A stretch of 64,000 nucleotides of DNA from Corallococcus sp. EGB (GTDB taxonomy: Bacteria > Myxococcota > Myxococcia > Myxococcales > Myxococcaceae), in NCBI RefSeq assembly GCF_019968905.1, contig NZ_CP079946.1, positions 6,917,356 through 6,981,355 of the forward strand, given 5' to 3'. This document shows, piece after piece, positions 63,976 to 64,000 of this stretch. Numbering within the stretch: position 1 is the first letter of the stretch; every line of letters starts with the position of its first letter. The translations under genes and the position numbers were made by a program. Below the pieces are notes generated by a model. That model saw only the letters and a program-made list of their open reading frames with translations. It made no database searches and had not been told where the DNA came from.

Positions 63976-64000
63976 AACCTGTCCGACTGTCGGACAGGTT
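63976..64000. promoter_or_regulatory. Perfect 25-bp palindrome, probable operator
   Basis: AACCTGTCCGAC (63976-63987) and its exact complement GTCGGACAGGTT (63989-64000) flank a single central T. The size and odd-spaced symmetry are like operators of TetR-family repressors. It lies upstream of the minus-strand monooxygenase gene and runs to the window edge, so it may extend further and may serve a divergent regulator beyond it. A terminator of an incoming gene is the other reading, given the trailing TT. Confidence 0.55.

Overview
The window is high-GC DNA (roughly 70% by eye, G or C at almost every third codon position) and reads as the chromosome of a predatory or fruiting myxobacterium of the Myxococcaceae. 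Corallococcus or Myxococcus is my best guess. The evidence is three eukaryotic-type Ser/Thr kinases, an FHA/sigma-54 activator, KaiC-like and two-component signalling genes, many lipoproteins and secreted peptidases, a three-module NRPS, and a lipoprotein with a polymorphic nuclease toxin domain plus its immunity gene. No rRNA, tRNA, CRISPR array, prophage or insertion sequence was seen.

Layout. 1-9.2 kb: the 3' end of an unknown gene, a flavin oxidoreductase, an aminopropyltransferase-like protein with an odd start, a lipoprotein, an RTX-repeat/M91 metallopeptidase, a small M23-like secreted protein, two coupled HEAT-type proteins, a hairpin-rich gap and a beta-helix lipoprotein. 9.7-19 kb: a ZIP transporter, an FHA/sigma-54 activator, a Ser/Thr kinase, a Cys-rich lipoprotein and a giant kinase/ATPase/TPR protein. 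19-25.4 kb: a minus-strand run of CPBP membrane protease, DUF262 protein, HipA-methyltransferase fusion and OPT transporter. 25.5-32 kb: an astacin-type lipoprotein protease, a TreS-like GH13 enzyme, an LLM oxidoreductase and an AlkZ-like DNA glycosylase.

32.2-35.9 kb is a three-gene cassette: a barrel-like exported protein, a lipoprotein with a C-terminal Tox-REase-5 nuclease domain, and an Imm52-type immunity protein. It resembles the lipoprotein toxins that myxobacteria exchange through outer-membrane contact. 35.9-43.5 kb, all minus strand: a SWIM/SNF2 helicase, a TonB-dependent receptor, a PEGA/TPR membrane protein and its adjoining Ser/Thr kinase. 43.6-47.8 kb: an MHS-type transporter, then a double-RecA KaiC-like ATPase translationally coupled to a receiver-histidine kinase. 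47.8-59.4 kb: an MFS exporter and a 3431-residue NRPS (C-A-PCP three times, then TE) forming a probable biosynthesis/export operon. 59.4-64 kb: CstA with its small YbdD partner, a doubtful and possibly frameshifted gene, and a Baeyer-Villiger-type monooxygenase with a perfect operator-like palindrome upstream.

The strongest candidates for new biology are the lipoprotein toxin/immunity cassette and the DUF262/HipA-methyltransferase pair. The latter looks like a toxin or defence locus without a recognisable HipB antitoxin. Every functional statement rests on motif reading by eye; no database search was run.
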